Of a stretch of DNA of 64,000 bases, positions 33,730 through 42,835 are shown piece after piece. Position 1 is the stretch's first letter. The number at the start of each line of letters is the position of its first letter. The DNA lies in contig CAJTEM010000011.1 in the NCBI GenBank assembly GCA_910575255.1, positions 81,723 to 145,722 of the forward strand, given 5' to 3'. The position numbers and the translations under genes are program-made. The notes beneath the pieces are model-generated. The model did no database searches. It saw only the letters and a list, made by a program, of their open reading frames with translations, and was not told the DNA's origin. The DNA is from Lachnospiraceae bacterium. Lineage in GTDB: Bacteria; Bacillota; Clostridia; Lachnospirales; Lachnospiraceae.

Positions 33730-33878
33730 GAGGGCGCTAAATGTCCGGTGGACGTTTGTTCAGCGCCGACCGCAACGGAGTGAAGAAGCGAAAGCACAAA
33801 GTGCGGAGCAATCCGGTATCAGAGGGGCCAAAAGACCTTTTGACCCCAACATCATGACATTGGGTGTTGAACAGTAGC
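33730..33878 (+). repeat. Compound palindromic modules following copy E
   Basis: First a hairpin GGCGCT..AGCGCC (33733-33767) with ATGTCC/GGACGT inside. Then a GC/AG-rich stretch. Then GGGGCCAAAAGACCTTTTGACCCC-type palindrome (about 33815-33847) with ATCATGACATTG and GTTGAACAGTAGC (33866-33878). The second half is the inverted counterpart of the module after copy A. No open frame of note. Confidence 0.6.
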
Positions 33879-33917
33879 GAAAATAGCAAAAAAGCAAGAA
33901 ATATAGTAAGAAAAATG

Positions 33918-33946
33918 TTGAAATTTGGAATCTGCTGTTATATAAT
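33918..33946 (+). promoter_or_regulatory. Sigma-A promoter of rpoD
   Basis: TTGAAA, exactly 17 bases, TATAAT. The expected transcription start is near 33953. This leaves only about 13 bases before the ATG at 33966 but a normal leader before the GTG at 33996, which supports the GTG as the rpoD start. Confidence 0.8.
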
Positions 33947-33995
33947 GATTAGTTGATAGGTTTCTATGTTACCCTTAAGTGAAAGGACGTTACTT

Positions 33996-35126
33996 GTGGA
34001 AAAAGACAATTTTTTAGAAAAGCTGAAAAAGCTGGTGGAAGTTGCCAAGACGAAGCATAACGCATTGGATGTGGCAGAGATCAATGACTTCTTTATGGGA
34101 GAGAATCTGACCCCGGACCAGATGGAGCAGATATACAGCTATCTGGAGGAAAGACGGGTGGATGTCATTCCGGTCATTGATGAAAGTCTGATGGCGGAGG
34201 ATCCGCTCCTTCTGGACGACGATGACTTTGCCGGAGATGACAGTTTCTTAAAAGAGGCAGAAGAGATTGACCTGGAAGCCGTGGATCTTTTAGAGGGCAT
34301 CGGGACTGAGGATCCGGTGCGGATGTATCTGAAGGAGATTGGTACGGTTCCGCTTCTGAGCGCGGATGAGGAACTGGTTCTGGCCAGGCGGAAGGCAGAG
34401 GGTGACGAACATGCCAAGGAGCGGTTGATTGAGGCCAATCTGCGACTGGTGGTCAGCATTGCCAAGAGATATACCGGAAGAGGTATGAGCTTTCTGGACC
34501 TGGTACAGGAGGGCAATCTGGGCCTGATCAAAGGTGTGGAGAAATTTGATTATACAAAAGGATATAAGCTGAGTACATATGCTACTTGGTGGATTCGGCA
34601 GTCGGTGACCAGAGCCCTTGCGGATCAGGCACGTACCATCCGTGTACCGGTGCATATGGTAGAGACGATCAACAAGATGTCAAAGATGCAGCGGAAACTG
34701 ACCCTGGAGCTGGGATATGAGCCTTCTGTGATGGAGCTGGCGGATGCGCTTGATATGTCAGAGGAGAAGGTGATGGAGATCATGCAGATCGCCAGAGAAC
34801 CGGCTTCCTTAGAGACACCCATCGGAGAGGAGGATGACTCCAACCTGGGTGATTTTGTGGCGGATAATAATGTAGTGACTCCGGAGGGCAATGTGGAGTC
34901 TGTGATGTTGAGAGAGCATATTGATGCTTTGCTGGGAGATCTCAAGGAGCGCGAGCGTCAGGTGATTGTGTTGCGCTTTGGTCTGGAGGATGGTCATCCC
35001 CGGACGCTGGAGGAGGTAGGCAAGGAATTCAATGTTACCAGGGAGCGTATCCGCCAGATTGAGGCCAAGGCTTTGCGCAAGCTGCGCAATCCGGTACGGA
35101 GCAAGCGAATCCGGGATTTCCTCTAA
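33996..35126 (+). CDS. rpoD: Primary sigma factor RpoD (SigA)
   Basis: Housekeeping sigma-70 factor. Region 1.2 ('[27 protein letters not shown]'), region 2 ('[75 protein letters not shown]'), region 3 and region 4 ('[32 protein letters not shown]') are complete. The GTG at 33996, eight bases after AAAGGA, is preferred over the ATG at 33966, which lies too close to the transcription start. 376 residues. dnaG, the usual upstream partner, is absent; repeats occupy that place. Confidence 0.96.
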   Translation: MEKDNFLEKLKKLVEVAKTKHNALDVAEINDFFMGENLTPDQMEQIYSYLEERRVDVIPVIDESLMAEDPLLLDDDDFAGDDSFLKEAEEIDLEAVDLLEGIGTEDPVRMYLKEIGTVPLLSADEELVLARRKAEGDEHAKERLIEANLRLVVSIAKRYTGRGMSFLDLVQEGNLGLIKGVEKFDYTKGYKLSTYATWWIRQSVTRALADQARTIRVPVHMVETINKMSKMQRKLTLELGYEPSVMELADALDMSEEKVMEIMQIAREPASLETPIGEEDDSNLGDFVADNNVVTPEGNVESVMLREHIDALLGDLKERERQVIVLRFGLEDGHPRTLEEVGKEFNVTRERIRQIEAKALRKLRNPVRSKRIRDFL

Positions 35127-35149
35127 AGAGCTTTTGGGGAAGGGTGGAT

Positions 35150-35794
35150 ATGAATCGCAGGAATTACCAAAAAGAATTGGAAGCAATCCTGAAACAGAAT
35201 GAGGACAGGAGCCGGGTACCCCGGCTCTTTCTGCATAGCTGCTGCGCCCCCTGCAGCAGTTATGTGCTGGAATATCTGTCTCAATATTTTGAAATTACAG
35301 TTTTTTATTACAATCCCAACATTGCGCCGGAAGAAGAGTACTGGAAACGGGCGGAGGAGCAACAGCGGCTGACCAGGCAATTGCCGGCCCGATACCCGAT
35401 TCATATGGTAACCGGTCCCTATGAGCCGGAGCGCTTTTATGAGCTGGCAAAAGGGCTGGAGCAGGAGCCGGAGGGTGGGATGCGCTGTAAATTATGCTAT
35501 CATTTGCGCCTGGAAGAGGCGGCGAGGCTGGCAGCAGAAGGCGGTTATGACTATTTTGCCACCACCTTGTCGATCAGCCCGCTTAAGAATGCGGAATGGC
35601 TGAACGAGATCGGAGAGGAGCTGGAGAGACGTTATCCGGTGAAGCATCTGCCCTCGGACTTCAAGAAAAAGAACGGCTACCGGCGCTCGGTGGAGCTGTC
35701 AGCCGAATACGGACTCTATCGGCAGGATTATTGCGGCTGTATCTTTTCCAGGGCGGAGAAGCTTGTGAAAAATGCCGGGAATTCTGTCTTTTAA
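35150..35794 (+). CDS. queH: Epoxyqueuosine reductase QueH
   Basis: Last step of queuosine tRNA modification in organisms lacking QueG. The Cys-rich motifs are diagnostic: 'LHSCCAPCSSYVLEYL' near the N-terminus, 'RCKLCYHLRLEEAA' in the middle and 'YRQDYCGCIFS' near the end, which bind an Fe-S cluster and a metal. About 214 residues. Start at ATG 35150 with AAGGGTGG upstream (GTG 35144 also possible). It lies 23 bases after rpoD, probably in the same transcription unit. The ptsH promoter begins just after its stop. Confidence 0.93.
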   Translation: MNRRNYQKELEAILKQNEDRSRVPRLFLHSCCAPCSSYVLEYLSQYFEITVFYYNPNIAPEEEYWKRAEEQQRLTRQLPARYPIHMVTGPYEPERFYELAKGLEQEPEGGMRCKLCYHLRLEEAARLAAEGGYDYFATTLSISPLKNAEWLNEIGEELERRYPVKHLPSDFKKKNGYRRSVELSAEYGLYRQDYCGCIFSRAEKLVKNAGNSVF

Positions 35795-35795
35795 C

Positions 35796-35824
35796 TTGAC
35801 ACCTACCGCGATTTGTAATAAAAT
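35796..35824 (+). promoter_or_regulatory. Sigma-A promoter of the HPr gene
   Basis: TTGACA, 17-base spacer, TAAAAT, starting two bases after the queH stop codon and about 72 bases upstream of the HPr ATG. Confidence 0.7.
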
Positions 35825-35896
35825 TTTAATGAGAGGTTCGTACTGAAAAGTGCGAATTTGAGGGATTATAAATCAATTAAAAAGGAGAAATGTGCC

Positions 35897-36163
35897 ATGC
35901 TTAGTAAGACTTTAACCATTGTTAATCCATCCGGACTGCACTTAAGACCTGCGGGTGTTTTGTCTCAGACCGCAATGAAGTTTAAATGTGACGTATTGAT
36001 CGAGTGCGGCGAGAAGAGGATCATTGCCAAGAGCGTGCTGAACGTGATGGCTGCCGGGATCAAGTCCGGTACCGAGATTAATTTGATCTGTGACGGTGAG
36101 GATGAGGCAGCTGCTATGGAGACTCTGAGCCAGGCGATTGAGAGCGGGCTGGGTGAGCTGTAA
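35897..36163 (+). CDS. ptsH: Phosphocarrier protein HPr
   Basis: Carries phosphate from Enzyme I to sugar-specific PTS proteins and, through Ser46 phosphorylation, signals carbon status to CcpA. His15 ('SGLHLRPAG') and Ser46 ('AKSVLNVMAAGIKSG') are both present, so both roles should be possible. 88 residues, normal. AAAAAGGAGA ribosome site. Monocistronic: own promoter upstream and a strong terminator-like hairpin 120 bases downstream; ptsI is not adjacent. Confidence 0.94.
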   Translation: MLSKTLTIVNPSGLHLRPAGVLSQTAMKFKCDVLIECGEKRIIAKSVLNVMAAGIKSGTEINLICDGEDEAAAMETLSQAIESGLGEL

Positions 36164-36282
36164 TATCAGACAGCAGAAGATTCTAAACGCCAGACAGTAT
36201 GAGTTCCGCGGGCAATGAGCCGGGCGCCGTGTTCACACGGGCATTTGGCGAATGCAGCGGGGATGTTGGCGAAAAGACAGAT

Positions 36283-36323
36283 ACACGCGCATGGAAGGCG
36301 GAAGCCTTGATGCGCGTGTTTTT
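36283..36323. terminator. Strong bidirectional terminator after HPr
   Basis: ACACGCGCAT / ATGCGCGTGT perfect 10-bp stem with an inner AAGGC / GCCTT helix, followed by TTTTTGTG on the + strand. It lies between the converging HPr and alpha-galactosidase genes. Confidence 0.8.
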
Positions 36324-36336
36324 GTGAAAAGATTTG

Positions 36337-38541
36337 TCAGGAAGCCTTTCTGGCAAATTCAAACCGTATTGCCTGATAATCCGCCTCGGATACCGGCAGG
36401 GGAATTCCGGCATACATCAATACAGCTCCTGTGTACATCTGCCCGCTGTGTTTTTCTTCATACAGTGCTTCCGGATCCAGCCCCCTTAAACGGATCAGGG
36501 TGATTGGCGGATTGGCGTATTTTCTTAAAACGACTCCCAGCACCAGCGCCTGTTCCTGATTCCTGGATACAAAGGCCCAGACGACCGCATTATTCTCATC
36601 CTGCGGAGCAGTGAGGCGATAGTAATCCCCGGATTGAATCAGGGGCTCCAATGCTTTGAAGTCTGCGATCTGAGCAGTGGCAATGGTCTTTTCCTCTTCT
36701 GTCATATGCTCCAAATCCAGCTCATAGCCAAAAGTACCGGACATGGCGACAGCTGCCCGGGTATCCATGGGAGTGGTACGTCCGGTCTGATGGTTGGGAC
36801 AGACACTGATGTGGGCGCCCATGGCGCTGACCGGATAAATAAATGAGGTGCCATACTGAATCTCCAGCCGGTCAATGGCATCGGTGTTGTCGCTGCACCA
36901 GATCTGAGGAGAATAGTAGAGCATACCGGCGTCAAAACGCCCGCCGCCGCCGGCACAGGTCTCAAAAAGAAGATCCGGATAGCGGCTTACCAGCTGTTCC
37001 ATCATGTCATAGACTCCCAGGATGTGTCGGTGCAGGACTTCACCCTGGCGGTCGTCAGGAAGGCTTAAGGAGTAGACATTGCTGACAGCCCGGTTGACAT
37101 CCCATTTTACATATTCAGCATGGCAGGCGTCCAGTACCTGGAAGATCTGGTTCATCACATAGTCCCGTACTTCCTTTCGCGATATATCCAGATTCAGCTG
37201 GCCGCGGCTGGTCATGGGATCACGCCCTGGCACCTTCAGGCACCAGTCCGGATGGGAGCGATAAAGGTCGCTGTCTTCTGAGATCATCTCAGGCTCAATC
37301 CAGATTCCGAATTTCATGTCAAGATCATGGATTTTCTTTACCAGGGCAGGAAGGCCGCCGTGAATCTTTTTCTCATTCACATACCAGTCTCCCAGACCGG
37401 AAATGTCGTCGTCTCTTTTGCCGAACCAGCCGTCGTCCAGGACAAACATTTCGATCCCGATCTCTCTGGCGGCTTTGGCGATCCCATAGAGCTTTTTCTC
37501 ATCAAACTGAAAATAGGTGGCTTCCCAGTTGTTGACAAGAACCGGCCGATGGCGGTTTACGTAGCTGCTGCGGATCAGATGTCTGCGGAAGGCGTCATGG
37601 AAGTGGTGAGAGATCTGTTCCAGCCCTTTGCCGGACCAGGTCATCACTGCTTCCGGCGCAATGAAGCTTTCTCCCGGATTTAACCGGAAGGAGAAGTTGC
37701 TGTGATGGATGCCCACAATCAGACGTGTCTGTTCCGTCTGATCCAGTTCTACCTGACATTGGAAATTACCGCTGTATACAAAGGCAACGCCATAGCAGTC
37801 TCCGTAATCCTCAGTGGCATTGCGGTCGCAGAGAATGACCGCAGGATTGTGGTGGTGGCTGGACATGCCTCGCTTGCTCTCAATGGTCTGGATGCCATGG
37901 AAGACCGGGCGGCGTTCGATCTGCCGCTCCATGTTGTGCCGTCCGTAAAAATGAATCAGGTCCAGGGAACGTTTGGGAAAGTCCAGCTCTAAGGACATGG
38001 CCTTTTTCAGGGCAATCCGGGAGGAACCGGTATTGGAGATTACCACGGCCCGGGTAATTACGTCGCATTCCGGAAAGACCCCGTAGAGCAGCTTTACCTC
38101 CACGCCGCCGGGAGCATCGGTCAGGATGATCTCCAGAGTGGCCGCTTCCTCTTCATTCCTGGCAAAGAGGGCGGGAAGCCCGGGCAGGCTGTATTTGCCT
38201 GGCAGGATCCGGTGGGAGAGGTATTTCAGCTGCAGGCAGTTGCTGCCGTCTGTATGGCGGATCTCGATGCCCTGGATGCGGTAGTCTCCGTTTCCTTCTG
38301 CCGTATATTCCTGGGGGAGCACATCCAGGGAGAAGCGGCGGTCATCCTCTGCCTCATAAGGATTGCCGGAAAAGCCGCGGTCCAAATTTACAATCCGGTG
38401 AACAATTTCGGCTTCTCCCAGGTTAGCGCCGTAATAGAGATGAACCAGGGTATTGTAGCGCTCGATCTGCATTTGGTACATAGAGGAGCGAGTGCTGAGG
38501 GTAAATACTTTGGTCTTTGGATTATATTTGATTGGTATCAT
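36337..38541 (-). CDS. Alpha-galactosidase, GH36 (first copy)
   Basis: Hydrolyses terminal alpha-1,6-galactose of raffinose-type sugars in the cytoplasm (no signal peptide). Start at the ATG at 38541, eight bases after GGAGG; an ATG 15 bases upstream contains that site and is less likely. 734 residues: N-terminal beta-sandwich, barrel with nucleophile Asp481 ('YVKWDVNRAVS') and acid/base Asp551 ('WCSDNTDAIDRL'), and motifs 'NNWEATYF' and 'LDDGWFGKRDDD'. It is the last gene of the minus-strand galactoside cluster. Confidence 0.95.
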   Translation of the reverse strand: MIPIKYNPKTKVFTLSTRSSMYQMQIERYNTLVHLYYGANLGEAEIVHRIVNLDRGFSGNPYEAEDDRRFSLDVLPQEYTAEGNGDYRIQGIEIRHTDGSNCLQLKYLSHRILPGKYSLPGLPALFARNEEEAATLEIILTDAPGGVEVKLLYGVFPECDVITRAVVISNTGSSRIALKKAMSLELDFPKRSLDLIHFYGRHNMERQIERRPVFHGIQTIESKRGMSSHHHNPAVILCDRNATEDYGDCYGVAFVYSGNFQCQVELDQTEQTRLIVGIHHSNFSFRLNPGESFIAPEAVMTWSGKGLEQISHHFHDAFRRHLIRSSYVNRHRPVLVNNWEATYFQFDEKKLYGIAKAAREIGIEMFVLDDGWFGKRDDDISGLGDWYVNEKKIHGGLPALVKKIHDLDMKFGIWIEPEMISEDSDLYRSHPDWCLKVPGRDPMTSRGQLNLDISRKEVRDYVMNQIFQVLDACHAEYVKWDVNRAVSNVYSLSLPDDRQGEVLHRHILGVYDMMEQLVSRYPDLLFETCAGGGGRFDAGMLYYSPQIWCSDNTDAIDRLEIQYGTSFIYPVSAMGAHISVCPNHQTGRTTPMDTRAAVAMSGTFGYELDLEHMTEEEKTIATAQIADFKALEPLIQSGDYYRLTAPQDENNAVVWAFVSRNQEQALVLGVVLRKYANPPITLIRLRGLDPEALYEEKHSGQMYTGAVLMYAGIPLPVSEADYQAIRFEFARKAS

Positions 38542-38595
38542 AGTTGAGTCCTCCATATTAAGAAGTATTGTAGTCCGGATGAAGTATGTTTACTT

Positions 38596-39243
38596 TCAAT
38601 CATCCCATTTCTCTTCCTTCTCTCCCTCGAAAAAGGGGCGGAAAAGTCTCCATAGAAACCAGGAACCGGCATAGGCAGTCAGGGAAAATCCGCATACCAG
38701 CCATAGAAACAGATAGACCGGGAAAAGCTCTGCGTCTACAAGGGTGAAATACATGGGCAGGCAGGTGATTGCAGCAATGGCCACAGCATACAGGGGCTGC
38801 CGGAAAATAAAATATATGGCATGGCAGAAAAGTTTTCCGATCTTATTTTCAAAGGCTGCCACTGTGGGAAAGATATAAAGGACCACAAGAGCCAGAACAA
38901 TCCCTGCGGCTGCGATCACGCAGGTAAAGACCTGCTTTGCTCCGGCAGGCATGGTGCCCACAGAGATTTTCTCCAGCCACAGGAGCAGGGCGGCTGCCAT
39001 AATCAGGACCCAGATCAGGGTAGACTGGATAAAATTGCTGCGAAAGCTTTTCCAGAAGAATTTCCAGGCGCTGATATCCTTCTCCTTGTGAAGCTTCAGG
39101 GTGCAGTAGTAAAGGGCCGTAGTGGAGGCTCCGATGGTGATGACAGGAATGCTGGATATCATCCATAAAAGATTCAGCGCGATCAGCTTTCCCAGAAACA
39201 GAAAAAACTGGTGCAGGAAGTTGTCCTCATTAAACAGATTCAT
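38596..39243 (-). CDS. DUF624 (YesL-like) membrane protein
   Basis: A 215-residue protein with about five membrane helices beginning 'MNLFNEDNFLHQFFLFLGKLIALNLLWMISSIPVITIGASTTALYY', the DUF624/YesL signature. Such proteins accompany CUT1 sugar ABC transporters in Firmicutes; function unproven. Start at 39243 with AAAGGAG; an upstream in-frame extension to 39378 has no ribosome site. It lies between the ABC permease gene and the alpha-galactosidase. Confidence 0.86.
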   Translation of the reverse strand: MNLFNEDNFLHQFFLFLGKLIALNLLWMISSIPVITIGASTTALYYCTLKLHKEKDISAWKFFWKSFRSNFIQSTLIWVLIMAAALLLWLEKISVGTMPAGAKQVFTCVIAAAGIVLALVVLYIFPTVAAFENKIGKLFCHAIYFIFRQPLYAVAIAAITCLPMYFTLVDAELFPVYLFLWLVCGFSLTAYAGSWFLWRLFRPFFEGEKEEKWDD

Positions 39244-39301
39244 AGGTTCTCCTTTCGGCCAGGAGGCACGTGACAAGGGACGGGAAAACACAGAGAGCAG
39301 A

Positions 39302-39347
39302 AAAGCCCGCCGCGCCGCAAGGAATATCCTGGGCTTCAGCGGGCTTT
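39302..39347 (-). terminator. Hairpin between the ABC importer and the DUF624 gene
   Basis: AAAGCCCGC / GCGGGCTTT outer stem, followed on the minus strand by TTCTGC and on the + strand by CTTG. It may attenuate read-through from the importer genes into the DUF624 and galactosidase genes. Confidence 0.55.
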
Positions 39348-39435
39348 CTTGTCCTACCTGGTTTATCTTATAGAACAATAACAGATGCGCAGCATTGTGT
39401 GCGTCTGTGTGAAACAGTAACGATTCAGCCTTCTT

Positions 39436-40260
39436 TTACAGCTTACCGCCGGAGGTTGCGATACCTTCTACGAACTGCTTCTGGAAGATCAGATACAGAA
39501 CGATCATCGGGATACAAGCCAGCAGAGAGGCTGCCATCAGCTGCGGATAGTTGTTGGTGTACTGACCCTGCATCTTAGCCAGAGCAGCTGACAGCGGCAT
39601 TACGTCACGGTTACAGATCAGAGGCCACATCAGATCCTTGTAGGCAAACACTGCAGTGAAGATACCCAGCGCCACCATGGATGACTGAGTCAGGGGAGCC
39701 ATGATCCACAGGAAGGTCTGGCCGATATTACAGCCGTCCAGGCGGGCAGCTTCTTCCAGATCTCTGGGAAGTCCCATGTAAGCCTGGCGCAGCAGGAAGG
39801 TACCGAAAGCAGTAACCAGACCCGGGAATACCAGGGCGAAGATGGTGTTTAACTGTCCCATCTTGCTGACCATCAGATACTGGGGAATAATGTAAATCTG
39901 CCCCGGCACCATCATCTGAAACAGGATCAGGGAAAACATGAAATTCTTGCCTTTGAACTCAAGTCTGGCAAAGGCATATCCGGCAAGGGTAGCGGTCAGA
40001 ACCGCGGCGATGACACGGCCTGCGATCAGCAGCAGGGTGTTTAAATACAGGATCGGGAAATTCATGTTGTTGATTACTGTGGTAAAGTTCTCCGCCCGCC
40101 ATACGCTCGGGAAAATGACGAAAGGATTGACTGATGTAGCTTCTGTCATTGATTTAAATGCAGTCAGGGCCATCCAGACAAACGGGACCAGCATGGTAAT
40201 GGATACCAGAATCAGGATGAAATGAATGAGAGCTGACATAAGTTTTGCTTTTTGTTCCAT
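39436..40260 (-). CDS. Sugar ABC transporter permease, MalG type
   Basis: Inner-membrane subunit of a CUT1-family oligosaccharide importer. 274 residues, six helices, with the cytoplasmic EAA loop 'YMGLPRDLEEAARLDGCNIGQTFLWIMAPLTQ' near residue 180. The N-terminus 'LIHFILILVSITMLVPFVWMALTAFKS' is typical of MalG partners. It follows the MalF-type permease by 21 bases. No ATPase gene is present, so a shared MsmX-type ATPase elsewhere is inferred. Confidence 0.93.
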   Translation of the reverse strand: MEQKAKLMSALIHFILILVSITMLVPFVWMALTAFKSMTEATSVNPFVIFPSVWRAENFTTVINNMNFPILYLNTLLLIAGRVIAAVLTATLAGYAFARLEFKGKNFMFSLILFQMMVPGQIYIIPQYLMVSKMGQLNTIFALVFPGLVTAFGTFLLRQAYMGLPRDLEEAARLDGCNIGQTFLWIMAPLTQSSMVALGIFTAVFAYKDLMWPLICNRDVMPLSAALAKMQGQYTNNYPQLMAASLLACIPMIVLYLIFQKQFVEGIATSGGKL

Positions 40261-40281
40261 AACAGATTCCTCCTTCTAATC

Positions 40282-41175
40282 CTAATTATAGTAAACCCAT
40301 TTTTTCTGGGCGATCATCTGGAATACGGTAATAACCATGATGATGGCAATCAACAGTACAACGATGGTGGAACCATACCCTTTGTTGTTCTCCACAAAAG
40401 AGTTCTGATAGAACAGGTATACGATGGACTGGGTCTTATAAAGAGCAGGATTGTTCTTATCCATTACCATGAAGATCAGGTCAAATACCTGCAGTCCGCC
40501 GATGATTCTTGTGATACTCACGAAGAAGATGGTCGGGGAAAGCAGCGGGACGGTAATGTTGAAGAACTGCTCGATCCCGTTGGCGCCGTCAATGTCAGCG
40601 GCTTCATAATAGTCCCGGGGGATCTCCTGAAGTCCGGCCAGAAACAGTACCATGTTGTAACCAATGATAGACCAGATACCGATCACAGCGATACTGAAAA
40701 CAGCGATCCTCGGATCCGAAATCCACTGGATGTCGGCATGGAAGACATGGTTTAAGAGACCGAATTCGGTGTTGAACAGCCATCTCCATACCATAGCTAC
40801 TGCAGCAGGAGCTGCTACCATGGGCAGGAAGAAGATGGTACGATAGGTGGAGACGCCTTTCATTTTCCGGTTCAGCAGAACTGCCAGCACCAGGGAAAGC
40901 GCGATGGAGAACGGCACTTCCACAATGGCGTATTTGAAGGTGTTCAGTACGGACTGCCATACCTCGGCGTCGCCAAACAGACGGATGTAGTTCTCTGCGC
41001 CGATGAAGATGTTGCCTCTGCCGAAGTCACCGGTCTTGAAAAAGCTCTGCCAGATGGTCTGAAAAATCGGGATAATGTTTAAAATAATCAGTCCGATCAT
41101 GGTGGGAAGGATAAAGAGCCATCCCCACATAAATTCATTGCGCTCCCGGCTGGTTCCTTTTTTAATAGTGCTCAC
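40282..41175 (-). CDS. Sugar ABC transporter permease, MalF/UgpA type
   Basis: Partner permease, 297 residues, six helices, EAA loop 'LQEIPRDYYEAADIDGANGIEQFFNITVPLLSPT'. The N-terminus is cytoplasmic and charged ('STIKKGTSRERNEFM'). Near the middle, 'FLPMVAAPAAVAMVWRWLFNTEFGLLN' is family typical. It is transcribed after the binding-protein gene, with a hairpin in the gap. Confidence 0.93.
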   Translation of the reverse strand: MSTIKKGTSRERNEFMWGWLFILPTMIGLIILNIIPIFQTIWQSFFKTGDFGRGNIFIGAENYIRLFGDAEVWQSVLNTFKYAIVEVPFSIALSLVLAVLLNRKMKGVSTYRTIFFLPMVAAPAAVAMVWRWLFNTEFGLLNHVFHADIQWISDPRIAVFSIAVIGIWSIIGYNMVLFLAGLQEIPRDYYEAADIDGANGIEQFFNITVPLLSPTIFFVSITRIIGGLQVFDLIFMVMDKNNPALYKTQSIVYLFYQNSFVENNKGYGSTIVVLLIAIIMVITVFQMIAQKKWVYYN

Positions 41176-41213
41176 AAGCTCACCCCTTCTTTGATTTTGC
41201 TTTGCCGCCGGCG

Positions 41214-41249
41214 GGGCAGACTGCCTGGAAGTTTCCAGCAGTCTGTCCC
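41214..41249 (-). terminator. Stem-loop between binding protein and permease genes
   Basis: GGGCAGACTGC / GCAGTCTGTCCC with an inner CTGGAA / TTCCAG helix: a nearly perfect 18-bp hairpin without a clear T-run. Such stem-loops commonly stabilise the upstream binding-protein mRNA or cause partial termination. Confidence 0.6.
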
Positions 41250-41282
41250 GGGCCGGGCGGGAATTGTACTATAGGCTAGGTT

Positions 41283-42593
41283 TTAATTTTCCTCTGCAAT
41301 CTTTTCGTTCATGATCTGTGTGATGTTGGCGCAGGCGGTAGCCATATCCTCCTCGCCGTTCCAGGGCTTTTTCAGTTCCTCAACCATCGGATTCCACCAG
41401 GCCAGGGTAGACTTGGTAGCGGGACGGAACACCACATCATCCATGGCATCCAGATAGGGCTGTAAGTTGAACAGGTCGGTGTTGCTGACCCACTGATCGG
41501 AAACGCCCTCGTAAGCGGCCATGGTCACGCCGAGTTCCGCCTGCTTCTGCTGCATATCCTTGGAAGCAAACCACTCGATCAGCTTGTAAGCGCCTTCCGG
41601 GTTCTTGGTGCCTGCGGAGGCGGACCAGCCAAGTCCGTTGTACAGGGAAATGCTTCTGCCGGTCTCCGGATCCTTGGGCAGTCTTGCCACGTCTGCATGT
41701 GCGGCAATGTACTCGTTGTCCTTGAAGGCGGCTACCATCCAGGAACCCTGGCTGATCATGGCAATCTTGCCGGAGCCGAACAGTACGTCCGTACCGGTCT
41801 CTGACATGGTGGATGCCGGAGGCATGGTTTCTTTTACCAGCTTGTCAAAGAACTCCATGGCGGCAACGGTCTTGGGATCGTCAAAACCGGACTTGCCTTC
41901 TTCGTTCAGCACGCAGCCTCCCAGGGTGTATACGGTGTTCATCCAGGTATCCTGTTCATTGGAAGGATTGGCGCAGAAACCGTATTGGCTGCCGTCGTCC
42001 TTGGTGAGCTGTTTTGCAATATCATAGAACTCATCCCAGGTCCAGCTTCCGTCCGGATAGGGGATGCCGGCTGCGTCGAACATATCCTTATTGTACCAGA
42101 TCGCCACGGTATCTATGTCCTTGGGAAGGGCGTAGATCCTGCCGTCATAGGTGTACATGTTCTTCAGATCCTCCGGGAACTTATCCAGCTCCAGGGTTTC
42201 GCTGGCATTGACCTTGTCTGTGATATCCAGCAGGATGCCGTTGGACATATATCTCACGGCTTCGTTGGAGTGCATCCAGAAAACGTCAGGCATATCGCCG
42301 CCGGAAGCGCCTGCTTCCAGAAGGGTCCAGTAGCTGTTCCACTCAATGACCTGGAGCTGAGTCTCAATACCGGTGGCAGCAGTGAAATCATTGAGGATTT
42401 CCTGGAGCCCGGGCTGCTGTCCGTTGTCCCAGATGGCTACGGTCAGCTTGCCGCCGGCATCACCGCCGCCCCCCCCATTGCCGCCGGCGCTGTCTCCGCC
42501 GCCACCGCCTGCGCTGCCGCCGCAGCCGGCCAGGGTGGTTGTTGCCAGGGCCGCACAAAGGCCCAGTGCCAGAAATTTGTTGTGTCTTTTCAT
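41283..42593 (-). CDS. Extracellular sugar-binding lipoprotein (ABC, CUT1)
   Basis: Captures the oligosaccharide substrate at the cell surface. 436 residues: lipoprotein signal peptide with lipobox 'LAGC' (Cys24), a Gly/Ser-rich tether, then a type 1 extracellular binding fold ('LTVAIWDNGQQPGLQEILNDFTAATGIETQLQVIEWNSY', 'PDVFWMHSNEAVRYMSNGILLDITDKV', 'YDGRIYALPKDIDTVAIWYNKDMFDAAG'). First gene of the minus-strand operon. The neighbouring alpha-galactosidases suggest raffinose/melibiose-type substrates. Confidence 0.93.
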   Translation of the reverse strand: MKRHNKFLALGLCAALATTTLAGCGGSAGGGGGDSAGGNGGGGGDAGGKLTVAIWDNGQQPGLQEILNDFTAATGIETQLQVIEWNSYWTLLEAGASGGDMPDVFWMHSNEAVRYMSNGILLDITDKVNASETLELDKFPEDLKNMYTYDGRIYALPKDIDTVAIWYNKDMFDAAGIPYPDGSWTWDEFYDIAKQLTKDDGSQYGFCANPSNEQDTWMNTVYTLGGCVLNEEGKSGFDDPKTVAAMEFFDKLVKETMPPASTMSETGTDVLFGSGKIAMISQGSWMVAAFKDNEYIAAHADVARLPKDPETGRSISLYNGLGWSASAGTKNPEGAYKLIEWFASKDMQQKQAELGVTMAAYEGVSDQWVSNTDLFNLQPYLDAMDDVVFRPATKSTLAWWNPMVEELKKPWNGEEDMATACANITQIMNEKIAEEN

Positions 42594-42640
42594 GGTAATT
42601 ACCTCCCGTGTTCGTCATATTGACTTAATTTCTTGAAAAT

Positions 42641-42684
42641 ATTATAGAAAAAGAGGACAATATTGTCTATGGATAACTGACAAT
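42641..42684 (-). promoter_or_regulatory. Promoter with GACAAT/ATTGTC operator-like repeats for the sugar operon
   Basis: Minus-strand TAGACA (42664-42669), 17-base spacer, TATAAT (42641-42646). A perfect palindrome GACAATATTGTC (42656-42667) overlaps the -35 and spacer. A third half-site GACAAT lies at 42679-42684. The divergent AraC-type gene upstream makes it the likely binding protein. The site assignment is inference. Confidence 0.55.
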
Positions 42685-42835
42685 AAAAGTTGAAAGTTTA
42701 ACATGGAAAAATAAACAAGGATATGGAAAAATGAATCAGTATGGTGTATAATATGAATAATTGTAAAATCAGTTTTCCAGTGTCATAGTCATCGGTGATT
42801 GTTAAAACTTGCTAAAAACTGGAGGAAACAATTTT

